From the NCBI RefSeq assembly GCF_900172335.1, contig NZ_FWFX01000015.1, positions 1 through 64,000 of the forward strand: DNA of 64,000 bases, in the 5' to 3' direction. Source of the stretch: Roseovarius albus. Its GTDB lineage: Bacteria > Pseudomonadota > Alphaproteobacteria > Rhodobacterales > Rhodobacteraceae. Under the pieces are notes generated by a model. It saw nothing but the letters and a program-made list of their open reading frames with translations, searched no databases and was not told the origin of the DNA. The position numbers were made by a program, and so were the translations under genes. Every line of letters begins with the position of its first letter. Position 1 is the first letter of the stretch. Shown one piece after another: positions 44,073 through 53,493 of the stretch.

Positions 44073-45302
44073 ATGTGGACCAAAGCACTTGGCGGGATGC
44101 TAACGCATATGTTCCGCCACGGAGAATTGAAACTGACATTGGCCGATGGCACAGTGATGCGCTTTGGCGATGGTGCTGCGCCTCATATCGCGCTGACCTT
44201 TCATGATCCATCCCTGCCCCGCAAAGTTATCATGTCACCCGATCTGGCCGTGGGCGAGGCCTACATGGATGGTCGTTTGACGATCGAAGACGACAATTTG
44301 CGCGGGTTCCTAAGTTTGGCAATTTCCAACATGTCCCTGCAAGGTCAACCGTGGTTTCGCAAACCTTTGGTGTTTGGGCGTCACATATTGCGAAACCTTC
44401 ATCAATTTAATCCGGCGGCCAAAGCTCAAGCCAATGTGGCGCATCACTATGACCTGTCCGGCGCTTTGTACGATCTATTTTTGGATGAAGACCGGCAGTA
44501 TTCCTGCGCCTATTTCTCCTCCCCCAACTTGACATTGGAGCAGGCGCAAAATGCCAAGAAACACCACATCGCCCGCAAACTTCGAATTGAGCCGGGGATG
44601 CGTGTGCTGGACATTGGCTGCGGCTGGGGCGGCATGGGGTTGACGCTAGCACGTGATTACGGCGCACAGGTGGTGGGTGTGACTCTGTCAAGAGAACAGC
44701 ACCAAATGGCCAACCAACGTGCCAAGAATGCAGGACTGGAGGCCCAAGCCCATTTTGAATTGATGGATTACCGTCATATCGATGGGCAGTTTGACAGGAT
44801 TGTCTCGGTTGGCATGTTCGAACATGTGGGCGCGCCGCATTATGCAGAATACTTTCGCACCGTTCGCGAGCGTCTGACAGAGAATGGCGTGGCCTTGATC
44901 CATACCATTGGCCGGTCGGAGCCTCCGGGCACCAGCAGTCCTTGGATTACCAAATACATTTTTCCTGGGGGTTATGTGCCTGCCCTGTCAGAAACGGCCC
45001 GCGCGATTGAGTCGACCGATCTCTATGCAATCGATGTAGAGATTTGGCGGCTCCACTACGCTGAAACACTCCGCCACTGGCAGAAACGGTTTGAAGCCAA
45101 CATCGACACGGCCCGCGCGCTTTATGACGAACGGTTCTGCCGGATGTGGCGGTATTATCTTATTGCTAGCGAAATGACATTCCGCATGGGGCGGCAGGTG
45201 GTGTTCCAGTTTCAGCTGTCGCCAAAGCAGGATGCGGTGCCTCTGACACGGGACTACTTGTACCCGGCGAAAGGCGAAGAGCAGCTAAAAGCGGCCGAGT
45301 AA
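44073..45302 (+). CDS. Cyclopropane-fatty-acyl-phospholipid synthase family protein
   Basis: A 409-residue AdoMet-dependent methyltransferase of the Cfa family. The AdoMet site reads VLDIGCGWGGMGLTLARDYG, followed by VGVTLSREQ, FDRIVSVGMFEHVGAPHY and the C-terminal FQFQLSPKQ. The N-terminal lipid-binding domain (ALTFHDPSLPRKVIMSPDLAVGEAYMDG in parts) is present. It would transfer a methylene group to unsaturated phospholipid acyl chains at the inner face of the membrane. A GGAG box 7 bases before the ATG supports the start. Related family members alter other lipids, so activity is likely but not certain. Confidence 0.9.
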   Translation: MWTKALGGMLTHMFRHGELKLTLADGTVMRFGDGAAPHIALTFHDPSLPRKVIMSPDLAVGEAYMDGRLTIEDDNLRGFLSLAISNMSLQGQPWFRKPLVFGRHILRNLHQFNPAAKAQANVAHHYDLSGALYDLFLDEDRQYSCAYFSSPNLTLEQAQNAKKHHIARKLRIEPGMRVLDIGCGWGGMGLTLARDYGAQVVGVTLSREQHQMANQRAKNAGLEAQAHFELMDYRHIDGQFDRIVSVGMFEHVGAPHYAEYFRTVRERLTENGVALIHTIGRSEPPGTSSPWITKYIFPGGYVPALSETARAIESTDLYAIDVEIWRLHYAETLRHWQKRFEANIDTARALYDERFCRMWRYYLIASEMTFRMGRQVVFQFQLSPKQDAVPLTRDYLYPAKGEEQLKAAE

Positions 45303-45947
45303 TTAGGTCAACATTGCTGGGATCATGCCCCGTAGTGAGTTCCCCACCCAAATGTTGCGCGCCTTTTGCAGGTCTTGGACAGAGACGACTCGCTCGGCAT
45401 AGCGGCCACTAGCCAGTTCGGTTTCTCGTAGGATTCCCGGCAGCAACCCAGACGTTAGCGGTGGCGTGACAAATGCGCCTTCTGCCGTTTTGACGAAGAC
45501 GTTGGTGATTGTCCCCTCGCACAGCTCATCTCGTTCATTGAGAAAGATCACCTCATCCACACCATCAGGCAGCTGGACACGGGTTTGATCGTAAAGGGCG
45601 CGCTGCGTGGTCTTATGGGACAACCACAGGTCACCGCTGTTTAACCGTTCCGGCGAAATAGCCAAGCGCCACGCTTGCGACGGCGCCATACCCAGAGCAA
45701 AGGTCATAAGGTCAAGTTGCCCGTCGCGATCCAATGTCATGCGACACCTGAGCGCCCGATCATCCGATAGGCCGTCTGCAACTTCACGCGCCTCACTGAC
45801 GTCAAACGGGATATTCAAAACCTCAGCCGAACGCGCCATGCGCGCCAAATGTCGATCCAGCCGGGCACAGCCCTGCCCCGGCACGTAACCGAAGGTTTCG
45901 ATCAGTCTGAAGTTCCGGTCAGACGGCGGGCAAAGCGGGTTTTCCAT
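45303..45947 (-). CDS. pabC: Aminodeoxychorismate lyase-like class IV aminotransferase
   Basis: A 214-residue PLP enzyme of aminotransferase fold type IV. FLNERDELCEGTITNVFVK holds the conserved Glu and Thr-Asn pair that contacts PLP, and LTSGLLPGILR is typical of the branch. It is shorter than usual PabC (about 270). Together with the upstream pabB it would convert chorismate to p-aminobenzoate for folate. Its start lies 46 bases inside the pabB end, in another frame, with a GAGGA box 6 bases upstream, so the two are coupled. Confidence 0.82.
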   Translation of the reverse strand: MENPLCPPSDRNFRLIETFGYVPGQGCARLDRHLARMARSAEVLNIPFDVSEAREVADGLSDDRALRCRMTLDRDGQLDLMTFALGMAPSQAWRLAISPERLNSGDLWLSHKTTQRALYDQTRVQLPDGVDEVIFLNERDELCEGTITNVFVKTAEGAFVTPPLTSGLLPGILRETELASGRYAERVVSVQDLQKARNIWVGNSLRGMIPAMLT

Positions 45948-47026
45948 AGCGCTTCCTCGTATTCGCTCTCGGCGGTACTGTCGTAGACCACGCCGCCACC
46001 CACATTGAACGCCACTTGATCATTCTCGATCATCAGCGTTCGAATGGCCACATTGAATTCTGCATTCCCGTCCGGCGCAGCCCAACCAATGGTCCCGCAA
46101 TAGATGTCGCGGGCCTGGTATTCCAGTTCGTCAATGATCTCCATCGCGCGCAGCTTTGGGGCACCCGTGATTGACCCGCACGGAAACAACGCTTGCAGGA
46201 TATCGGGCAGACCGGTGCCCGCTTGCATTTTCCCGGCCACAAGGGATGTCATCTGGTGCACGGTTTCAAAGCTTTCAATTGCAAAGAGTTCGGGCACCTC
46301 AACACTACCCGCCTCGCAAATGCGCGAGATGTCATTGCGCAACAGATCCACGATCATCAGGTTTTCAGCACGGTTCTTTTCATCGGTTTGCAGGAAATAG
46401 CGACGGCGTGCATCCTCAGTCGCATCCTCGCTGCGCGGCTGGGTTCCCTTCATGGGCCGGGTTTCGATCCGACCGTCAGGTGTGGTTTTGAAAAACAGCT
46501 CAGGTGAACGCGACAACACATCCGGCCGCCCTTCCTCAGTCACTAAGGCGCCGTATCGCACTGGCTGAATATCACACAGAGCCTGATAGATAGCCTCGCT
46601 GTTGCCTTGTGCTGACGCTGACAAAGGAAAGGTCAGATTGGCCTGATAGATATCGCCCGCGCAGATATAATCGTGCACACGGGCAAAGGCCTCGCCGTAT
46701 TCGTTCTCGGACCAGCCAGCCTGAACGTCTGCGAAAGTCGCTGAACCAGGCTGAAGGTCCTCTGCTTTCTCTGGGCCAACATAGACCCCAAAATTCAACA
46801 GTGGCAGTCGGCGCTCCTGCGGCATCAATTCATGCAGACGCGGCTCCAGCGCGTAGCCCAACTCATATGTCGCATAACCTGCCAGCCAATGGCCGCTCAA
46901 ACGCGCCTCGTTGAGCAGTTCAAACGCGCGCGGCACATCAGCTGGTTCCTCCGCCACAATCTGTTTGATTGGGCGGGAAAAACAGCAGGCGGCCTCGGAG
47001 GGGCCATGATCAAAGCGAATCTTCAC
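45902..47026 (-). CDS. pabB: Aminodeoxychorismate synthase component I
   Basis: A 374-residue chorismate-binding enzyme of the PabB/TrpE family. Visible landmarks are DIYQANLTFPLS, RPMKGTQPRSEDATED, LLRNDISRICEAGSVEVP, FPCGSITGAPKLRAMEII and GGGVVYDSTAESEYEEAL. It lacks the longer N-terminal part of E. coli PabB (about 450 residues), as is common in alphaproteobacteria. With a glutamine amidotransferase encoded elsewhere it makes aminodeoxychorismate. The gene overlaps pabC. Confidence 0.93.
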   Translation of the reverse strand: MKIRFDHGPSEAACCFSRPIKQIVAEEPADVPRAFELLNEARLSGHWLAGYATYELGYALEPRLHELMPQERRLPLLNFGVYVGPEKAEDLQPGSATFADVQAGWSENEYGEAFARVHDYICAGDIYQANLTFPLSASAQGNSEAIYQALCDIQPVRYGALVTEEGRPDVLSRSPELFFKTTPDGRIETRPMKGTQPRSEDATEDARRRYFLQTDEKNRAENLMIVDLLRNDISRICEAGSVEVPELFAIESFETVHQMTSLVAGKMQAGTGLPDILQALFPCGSITGAPKLRAMEIIDELEYQARDIYCGTIGWAAPDGNAEFNVAIRTLMIENDQVAFNVGGGVVYDSTAESEYEEALWKTRFARRLTGTSD

Positions 47027-47113
47027 GCCGTGCGCTCCGTCTGATGATGGGTGTGTCTACTCGCTTGAGCACGAAATGACAGCCACTTTTTGCAGCGCTA
47101 ACATTCATATGTA

Positions 47114-47776
47114 TCAAAATGGGCGTGTCACATTGCCGGAATAGAAATAAATCCCAAGACCGAAGATGAAGATCAGGTTGCCACCGATTGCATGCAATAA
47201 CACCGCCTGCGGAAAATTGCGGGCATAGACATAGGAATACGCAAACAGCAAGCTCCCACAAAATGTCATCAAGGTGACAACGATGTTCCAATACATCAGG
47301 TGAGCCAGCGCAAATAAAGCGCTGTTCGACAAAACGGCTATGCCCGGAGACGGTAGGATGGCCTTGTACCGCTCAAAAAACAGTGCGCGATAGACGATTT
47401 CCTGCGGCAGGGCGGACAGTATCGGATAGAGCAGTAGAATCATCAGCAGCAAAGTCATATTGTGCCGCGCCAGGCCAAAGGCCGCATGTGGTGCAAAATA
47501 GGTTACAACCGCATAACAAATCACCGCAGTTGTTGCCGAGAACCCAAAGATCAACATCCAGTTCAAGGTTGAAAACCCTCGAAACAGATCTGCGCAGCTA
47601 AACCCCGGCGTGCGATAAAGCAACCAAAGTCCGATAAACATCAACAGAAACAAGACCGGGAACAACCAATTTGCAGGCAAAAACACTGCCATCACAACCG
47701 GGGCCAGAACAAAGATCCCGATCATTTCGACCCACAACTGTGCGCGTGATCTGACCTGCGAGATTGGATGGTTCAT
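47114..47776 (-). CDS. CPBP family intramembrane metalloprotease-like protein
   Basis: A 220-residue membrane protein with about six to seven hydrophobic segments. The CPBP (CAAX protease and bacteriocin-processing) motifs are present as PQEIVYRALFFERY, FALAHLMYW and a final HAIGGN. In the first motif the usual Glu-Glu pair is Gln-Glu, so the first catalytic glutamate is replaced; activity is therefore uncertain. Members process prenylated proteins or peptides or act in immunity against bacteriocins. The gene is leftward and divergent from carB. Confidence 0.82.
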   Translation of the reverse strand: MNHPISQVRSRAQLWVEMIGIFVLAPVVMAVFLPANWLFPVLFLLMFIGLWLLYRTPGFSCADLFRGFSTLNWMLIFGFSATTAVICYAVVTYFAPHAAFGLARHNMTLLLMILLLYPILSALPQEIVYRALFFERYKAILPSPGIAVLSNSALFALAHLMYWNIVVTLMTFCGSLLFAYSYVYARNFPQAVLLHAIGGNLIFIFGLGIYFYSGNVTRPF

Positions 47777-47904
47777 AGGTTTTGCGTCCCTCTTGATTTC
47801 CCCTTACATAGGTGTCGCAGGATGCGCTGCCAACAAGCTCTTGCACATAGGCTATGGATGTCTATAACCCGCAACAATTTGCCATCTGCCGACTCGAGGA
47901 ACCC

Positions 47905-50900
47905 ATGCCTAAAAGAACCGATATCTCATCCATAATGATCATCGGGGCTGGTCCCATTGTCATTGGGCAAGCGTGCGAATTTGACTATTCCGGCGCGCAG
48001 GCCTGTAAGGCCCTGCGCGAAGAGGGTTACCGAGTTATTCTGGTCAATTCGAACCCGGCAACGATCATGACCGACCCGGAACTGGCTGATGCAACCTACA
48101 TCGAGCCGATCACGCCCGAAGTTGTCGCCAAAATCATCGAGAAAGAACGCCCTGATGCATTGTTGCCCACCATGGGCGGGCAAACTGGGTTGAACACCGC
48201 GCTGGCCGTGGATGATCTGGGCATCTTGGAAAAATTCGGAGTTGAGCTGATCGGCGCGAACCGCGACGCGATTGAAATGGCGGAAGACCGCAAGCTGTTC
48301 CGCGAAGCAATGGATCGCCTGAACATCGAAAACCCACGTGCCACCATCGCCAACAACATTGATGAATGCATGGCCGCACTTGAAGACATCGGCCTGCCCG
48401 CCATCATCCGCCCGGCCTTTACTTTGGGCGGCACCGGCGGTGGTGTGGCGTATAACCGCGATGACTATGAATACTACTGTAAATCCGGTCTCGATGCCTC
48501 TCCTGTCAATCAGATCCTGATTGATGAGAGCCTGCTGGGTTGGAAAGAGTACGAAATGGAAGTTGTCCGCGACAAAGCTGACAACGCCATCATCGTCTGC
48601 GCGATTGAGAACGTCGATCCAATGGGCGTGCACACTGGCGACTCGATCACTGTCGCCCCTGCCCTGACCCTGACCGACAAAGAATATCAGGCGATGCGCA
48701 ACGACTCGATCGCTGTTCTGCGGGAGATCGGTGTCGAAACTGGTGGATCAAACGTGCAATGGGCGATCAACCCGGTTGATGGCCGCATGGTCGTGATCGA
48801 GATGAACCCACGCGTGAGCCGCTCCTCCGCGCTGGCCTCCAAGGCCACAGGTTTCCCGATCGCCAAGATCGCCGCCAAACTGGCCGTGGGCTATACGCTG
48901 GATGAGTTGGACAATGACATCACCAAGGTCACACCCGCCAGCTTTGAGCCGACCATCGACTATGTTGTCACCAAGATCCCTCGCTTTGCCTTTGAGAAAT
49001 TCCCCGGATCCCAACCGAACTTGACCACTGCGATGAAATCCGTGGGCGAAGTCATGTCAATCGGCCGTACGATCCACGAATCCTTGCAAAAAGCGCTGGC
49101 ATCGATGGAAACCGGGCTGACCGGCTTTGATGAAGTTGCGATTGAAGGTGCGCCCGATAAAGCCGCCGTGATCAAGGCCATCAGCCAGCAAACACCAGAC
49201 CGACTGCGCACCATCGCGCAAGCCATGCGCCACGGCCTGACTGATGACGAGATCCAGAACGCAACTGCGTTCGACCCTTGGTTCTTGTCGCGTATTCGCG
49301 AAATTATTGATGCCGAGGAAAACGTTCGCGCCAACGGCCTGCCAAGTGATGCCGATGGTCTACGCGCACTGAAGATGCTAGGTTTCACTGATGCGCGTTT
49401 GGCAAAGCTGACCGGCTTTACAGAATCCGACGTGCGTCGCACGCGCCATACCGCCGGTGTCACAGCCGTATTTAAACGGATTGATACTTGTGCTGCCGAG
49501 TTTGAGGCGCAGACGCCTTACATGTATTCGACTTATGAGGCCCCGATGATGGGTGAGGTTGAATGCGAAGCCCGCCCGAGCGACCGTAAGAAAGTTGTCA
49601 TTCTGGGCGGTGGCCCGAACCGGATCGGCCAAGGGATCGAGTTTGATTATTGCTGCTGCCATGCCTGCTACTCGCTGACAAAGGCAGGCTATGAGACCGT
49701 CATGATCAACTGTAACCCTGAGACGGTTTCGACAGACTATGACACCTCTGATCGTTTGTACTTTGAGCCGCTGACGTTTGAACACGTTATGGAAATCCTG
49801 CGGGTTGAGCAGGAAAACGGCACCCTGCACGGCGTGATCGTTCAATTCGGCGGCCAAACGCCGCTCAAACTGGCCAACGCACTGGAGTCCGAAGGCATCC
49901 CAATTCTGGGGACATCGCCTGACGCGATTGACCTGGCAGAAGACCGCGAACGGTTCCAGGCGCTGGTCAACCAATTGGGCCTCAAGCAGCCAAAGAATGG
50001 CATTGCCAGCACGGATGCACAGGCACTTGCCATTGCCGAGGACATCGGATTCCCGCTGGTCATCCGTCCGTCTTACGTTTTGGGTGGCCGTGCGATGGAA
50101 ATCGTCCGCGATATGGCCCAGCTCGAGCGGTACATCAACGAGGCGGTGGTTGTCTCTGGCGACAGCCCGGTTCTGCTCGACAGCTACCTATCAGGTGCAA
50201 TTGAATGCGACGTTGATGCCCTGTGTGACGGCGAGAAAGTCCATGTCACCGGTATCATGCAACACATCGAAGAGGCTGGCGTGCACTCAGGTGACAGTGC
50301 CTGTTCTTTGCCGCCTTACTCGTTGAGCAAAGAGATCATCGACGAAATCAAACGGCAATCCGAGGCTTTGGCACTGGCACTGAATGTGCGCGGCTTGATG
50401 AACGTGCAGTTCGCGGTCAAGGGTGATGAAATTTATCTAATCGAAGTCAACCCTCGTGCCAGCCGGACTGTACCATTTGTTGCCAAGGCGACGGACTCCG
50501 CGATTGCTTCGATTGCAGCCCGTCTAATGGCGGGGGAAACACTGGATGATTTCCCATATCGTGGCGCTTACCCAGTCGACGCCAAACCCGGCACTCTGCC
50601 CATGGCCGACCAGATGACCCTGGCGGACCCAGACATGCCCTGGTTCTCGGTAAAAGAGGCTGTGATGCCCTTTGCCCGCTTCCCGGGCGTCGATACCATC
50701 CTGGGACCAGAGATGCGCTCTACGGGCGAGGTGATGGGCTGGGACGTGTCTTTCCCACGCGCCTTCCTAAAAGCGCAGCTTGGTGCAGGAACGTTCCTAC
50801 CCCAGAGTGGCAAAGTGTTTTACTCGATCAAAGATTCCGACAAGACCGATTTGGTGGCAGATACCGCAAAGTTGCTTGTCGAGTTGGGGTTCACTATTGT

Positions 50901-51201
50901 TGCGACACGCGGAACGGGCACCTTCCTTGATGAACATGGCGTGGTTTGCGAAGTGGTTAACAAAGTCTATGAAGGACGTCCGAACGTCGTAGACATGCTG
51001 AAAGACGGCCAAATTGCGCTGGTCATGAACACCACCGAGGGGGCGCAGGCGGTTGAGGATAGCCGCGAGATTCGCTCGGTCGCTCTCTATGACAAGATCC
51101 CCTACTACACCACCGCAGCAGCAGCGAATGCCGCCGTTTTGGCAATGAAGGCCCGCCAAGAGGGTGACATCGAAGTTACACCATTGCAGGGCGCGCAGTA
51201 G
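47905..51201 (+). CDS. carB: Carbamoyl-phosphate synthase large subunit
   Basis: A 1098-residue enzyme: two homologous ATP-grasp halves (first half from [20 protein letters not shown], second from [20 protein letters not shown]), an oligomerisation domain between them and a C-terminal allosteric domain (about residues 940-1098; [14 protein letters not shown]). It makes carbamoyl phosphate for pyrimidines and arginine with the CarA glutaminase, which is not in the window. The ATG at 47905 with GAGGA box 4 bases upstream is chosen over 47854. Confidence 0.97.
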   Translation: MPKRTDISSIMIIGAGPIVIGQACEFDYSGAQACKALREEGYRVILVNSNPATIMTDPELADATYIEPITPEVVAKIIEKERPDALLPTMGGQTGLNTALAVDDLGILEKFGVELIGANRDAIEMAEDRKLFREAMDRLNIENPRATIANNIDECMAALEDIGLPAIIRPAFTLGGTGGGVAYNRDDYEYYCKSGLDASPVNQILIDESLLGWKEYEMEVVRDKADNAIIVCAIENVDPMGVHTGDSITVAPALTLTDKEYQAMRNDSIAVLREIGVETGGSNVQWAINPVDGRMVVIEMNPRVSRSSALASKATGFPIAKIAAKLAVGYTLDELDNDITKVTPASFEPTIDYVVTKIPRFAFEKFPGSQPNLTTAMKSVGEVMSIGRTIHESLQKALASMETGLTGFDEVAIEGAPDKAAVIKAISQQTPDRLRTIAQAMRHGLTDDEIQNATAFDPWFLSRIREIIDAEENVRANGLPSDADGLRALKMLGFTDARLAKLTGFTESDVRRTRHTAGVTAVFKRIDTCAAEFEAQTPYMYSTYEAPMMGEVECEARPSDRKKVVILGGGPNRIGQGIEFDYCCCHACYSLTKAGYETVMINCNPETVSTDYDTSDRLYFEPLTFEHVMEILRVEQENGTLHGVIVQFGGQTPLKLANALESEGIPILGTSPDAIDLAEDRERFQALVNQLGLKQPKNGIASTDAQALAIAEDIGFPLVIRPSYVLGGRAMEIVRDMAQLERYINEAVVVSGDSPVLLDSYLSGAIECDVDALCDGEKVHVTGIMQHIEEAGVHSGDSACSLPPYSLSKEIIDEIKRQSEALALALNVRGLMNVQFAVKGDEIYLIEVNPRASRTVPFVAKATDSAIASIAARLMAGETLDDFPYRGAYPVDAKPGTLPMADQMTLADPDMPWFSVKEAVMPFARFPGVDTILGPEMRSTGEVMGWDVSFPRAFLKAQLGAGTFLPQSGKVFYSIKDSDKTDLVADTAKLLVELGFTIVATRGTGTFLDEHGVVCEVVNKVYEGRPNVVDMLKDGQIALVMNTTEGAQAVEDSREIRSVALYDKIPYYTTAAAANAAVLAMKARQEGDIEVTPLQGAQ

Positions 51202-51254
51202 CGCCCCGCAACAATCAGAGTTAAATACCTGAATAATAACAAATAAAACGCCAA

Positions 51255-51289
51255 CAATGCAGCCATGCCACCACAGCGTGGCTGCATTG
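51255..51289. terminator. 11-bp hairpin downstream of carB
   Basis: CAATGCAGCCA (51255-51265) pairs perfectly with TGGCTGCATTG (51279-51289). On the + strand it is followed by A-rich sequence and not T; the T-rich side is leftward. It may end carB transcription by another mechanism, or be part of the leader of the next small gene. Confidence 0.45.
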
Positions 51290-51408
51290 CAAAAAACGCA
51301 TATATTTTAATGCATTTTTTTATTGCGGGCGGCAAAAAAAGTATTATCTGCGGGTTACAGATGCTAATCGCATCAACGCAACAGTGCCCTTCAGGTAAGG
51401 AGGCCATC

Positions 51409-51528
51409 ATGACCCGCGACGAACTGAACCGTGAACTTCATATGAAGAGTGCAACATGGCCGGCCGTAGCTGTGGTGTATGGCTCGATCGTTGGTGCAAT
51501 GGTTGCCTCAGCGATGGTAATCATCTGA
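51409..51528 (+). CDS. 39-residue single-helix membrane protein, copy 1
   Basis: A 39-residue protein starting MTRDELNREL, then a Trp and one hydrophobic helix of about 20 residues (VAVVYGSIVGAMVASAMVII). A strong AAGGAGG box stands 5 bases before the ATG, which is good evidence for translation. A paralogue lies 109 bases downstream with the same layout. Not recognised as a known family. The N-terminus is charged and should stay in the cytoplasm; the protein ends within the membrane helix. Confidence 0.75.
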   Translation: MTRDELNRELHMKSATWPAVAVVYGSIVGAMVASAMVII

Positions 51529-51572
51529 CACCGGGGCTTGCGTCCAAACAGCATATTAACCTGACCTAATGT

Positions 51573-51600
51573 GACAGCCGGCATCTCTAGTGCGGCTGTC
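51573..51600 (+). terminator. Hairpin between the two small membrane-protein genes
   Basis: GACAGCCG (51573-51580) and CGGCTGTC (51593-51600) form a perfect 8-bp stem with a 12-base loop, followed by GTTTCTGTT. A likely partial terminator, so the two copies may be expressed differently. Confidence 0.55.
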
Positions 51601-51637
51601 GTTTCTGTTATCAAAGTTCTCTGGATCGGATACCAAC

Positions 51638-51757
51638 ATGAACCGCGATGAGTTGAACCGCGAACTCCGCCACCAAGCAGCCTCTTGGCAGGCTGTGGCC
51701 CTGATCTATGCTGCAATCATTGGCGCGATGATTTTCTCAGCCATGAGCATTCTCTGA
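51638..51757 (+). CDS. 39-residue single-helix membrane protein, copy 2
   Basis: A paralogue of the preceding gene with identical length and layout: MNRDELNREL, a Trp, then a hydrophobic helix (VALIYAAIIGAMIFSAMSIL). RDELNREL, Ala-Val-Ala, Tyr, Ile/Val-x-Gly-Ala-Met and Ser/Ala-Met are shared; the DNA differs mostly at third positions over the first ten codons, a sign of purifying selection on the peptide. Its ribosome-binding site (GGATCGGA) is weaker than copy 1. A strong terminator follows. Confidence 0.75.
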   Translation: MNRDELNRELRHQAASWQAVALIYAAIIGAMIFSAMSIL

Positions 51758-51782
51758 GTCCGCGATAATCCCCCTGACACGC

Positions 51783-51812
51783 AAAACGGCGGGCCAATTG
51801 GCCCGCCGTTTT
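51783..51812. terminator. Bidirectional Rho-independent terminator
   Basis: AAAACGGCGGGCC and GGCCCGCCGTTTT form a perfect 13-bp stem with loop AATT; T-runs occur in both directions. It ends the small-protein unit rightward and the ABC transporter operon leftward. Confidence 0.9.
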
Positions 51813-51828
51813 CGTTTTGAACGCGTTC

Positions 51829-53490
51829 TTAACCGCCGATTCTTGCAGCTGCTGCATCACCCAGATTGTCAACGCCACGCTCTTCCAAGAGTGTTGTCAA
51901 CCAGTTCGGGTCCATCTCTGGAACCGAACTTAGCAGCAGGTCGGTATAGGGGTGGTGCGGAGGTTTGAACATATCGTCCTTGGGTCCCTGCTCAACCACT
52001 TTACCATGCTGCATCACGATCACCTCGTCGGCAATCGAGCGTACCGTCGCCAAATCGTGTGTGATGAACATATAGGCTAGGTTCAGTTCGTCCTGGAGCC
52101 GGTCCAGGAGCCTCAGAATCCCTTCCGCAACCAGTTGGTCAAGAGCACTTGTCACCTCGTCACAGACGATAAACGTCGGCTCAGCCGCAAGCGCTCGAGC
52201 GATACCGATACGTTGCTTCTGACCACCAGAGAGCTCTGGAGGATAGCGATTGTAGTACTTGGCCGGATCAAGTTCGATCAGGTCAAGCAACTCATCTACG
52301 CGGTTTTTGAGCGCGGCCCCGGTCAGGCCCGAGTAGAACTGTGCCGGTCGACCGATGATCTCAGAGATCCGCACCTTGGGGTTCAAAGCCGTATCCGCCA
52401 TTTGATAAATCATCTGACACTGACGTAGCTCTTCCTTGGTCCGGTTTCGGTAATCCGGCGGGAATGGTGTGCCGTTAAACAGAACCTCACCCTTTTGAGG
52501 AGGCAGAAGACCCGTAATACAACGAGCTGTCGTCGACTTACCTGAGCCGGATTCACCCACCACAGCCACGGTCATACCAGCGTAGATGTCAAACGACACA
52601 TCGTTCAAAATCTTAGGACCGCTGGCATAGGCCGCATCGACATTCTTAACCGAAATCAACGGTGTTCCATCTTCCGGACGATACCGCTGCGGGCTTTCAA
52701 AGCTGCGCACAGCCCAAAGGGATTTGGTGTAATCCTCTTTCGGGTTGTTCAGCATCTCCTCGGTAGGAGCTTCCTCAACCTCGTTGCCTTTCAACAGGAC
52801 TTTGATCGTATCCGCCATCTGCGCCACAACCGCGAGGTCGTGAGTGATGTAGATCGCCGCCGTGTTGAACTGGTCAACGATGTCTCGGATCGCGGCGAGA
52901 ACCTCGATCTGAGTGGTCACGTCCAAAGCTGTGGTCGGCTCGTCAAAGATTATCAGATCCGGCCGGCACGACATTGCCATCGCTGTCATTGCACGCTGAA
53001 GCTGGCCACCGGACACCTGATGCGGATAACGGAAGCCAATCTCATCCGGGTTCGGCAGGCGCAGGCGATTATATAAGTCAATCGCATCTTCCTGTGCTTC
53101 CATCCGTTTTTGGATCCGGTATTGAACGGGTGCTTCAGTGTGCTGGTCAATGATCTTATGTGATGGGTTGAATGAGGCAGCTGCAGATTGGGCTACATAT
53201 GCGATACGAGCGCCGCGCAGGGCGCGCCTCTCGTCTTCAGTCGCTGTAGTCAACTCCATCCCATCAAACTCGATCGAGCCTTCCGAGATCCGGGTGCCGT
53301 CGCGGGCATAACCCATTGCTCCGGCACCGATGGTAGATTTGCCCGCACCGGATTCACCAATCAGGCCCATCACCTCACCGCGATGGAGGGTTAGATCGAC
53401 ACCTTTGATGATGTCGACCCATGTTTCATCCGAGTACCCTTGAATTTTCAGGTCCTTAATTTTCAGAAGGACGTCTTTGTCTTTAACCAT
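51829..53490 (-). CDS. Peptide-type ABC transporter, fused double ATPase (DppD-DppF-like)
   Basis: A 553-residue protein made of two full ABC ATPase domains. First: Walker A GESGAGKST, signature VSGGQLQRAM, Walker B LIIFDEPTTALD. Second: GESGSGKST, LSGGQKQRIGIARAL, FIVCDEVTSALD. Each half has the oligopeptide-type C-terminal extension. The fusion replaces the separate DppD and DppF/OppF proteins and energises the permease pair encoded upstream. It begins 3 bases after the permease stop, so it belongs to the same operon. Confidence 0.93.
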   Translation of the reverse strand: MVKDKDVLLKIKDLKIQGYSDETWVDIIKGVDLTLHRGEVMGLIGESGAGKSTIGAGAMGYARDGTRISEGSIEFDGMELTTATEDERRALRGARIAYVAQSAAASFNPSHKIIDQHTEAPVQYRIQKRMEAQEDAIDLYNRLRLPNPDEIGFRYPHQVSGGQLQRAMTAMAMSCRPDLIIFDEPTTALDVTTQIEVLAAIRDIVDQFNTAAIYITHDLAVVAQMADTIKVLLKGNEVEEAPTEEMLNNPKEDYTKSLWAVRSFESPQRYRPEDGTPLISVKNVDAAYASGPKILNDVSFDIYAGMTVAVVGESGSGKSTTARCITGLLPPQKGEVLFNGTPFPPDYRNRTKEELRQCQMIYQMADTALNPKVRISEIIGRPAQFYSGLTGAALKNRVDELLDLIELDPAKYYNRYPPELSGGQKQRIGIARALAAEPTFIVCDEVTSALDQLVAEGILRLLDRLQDELNLAYMFITHDLATVRSIADEVIVMQHGKVVEQGPKDDMFKPPHHPYTDLLLSSVPEMDPNWLTTLLEERGVDNLGDAAAARIGG

Positions 53491-53493
53491 GTC

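Noticed and set aside
47854-47904. Upstream in-frame start for carB
   Set aside because: The ATG at 47905 has a good ribosome-binding site and begins the conserved protein; the extra 17 residues match nothing.
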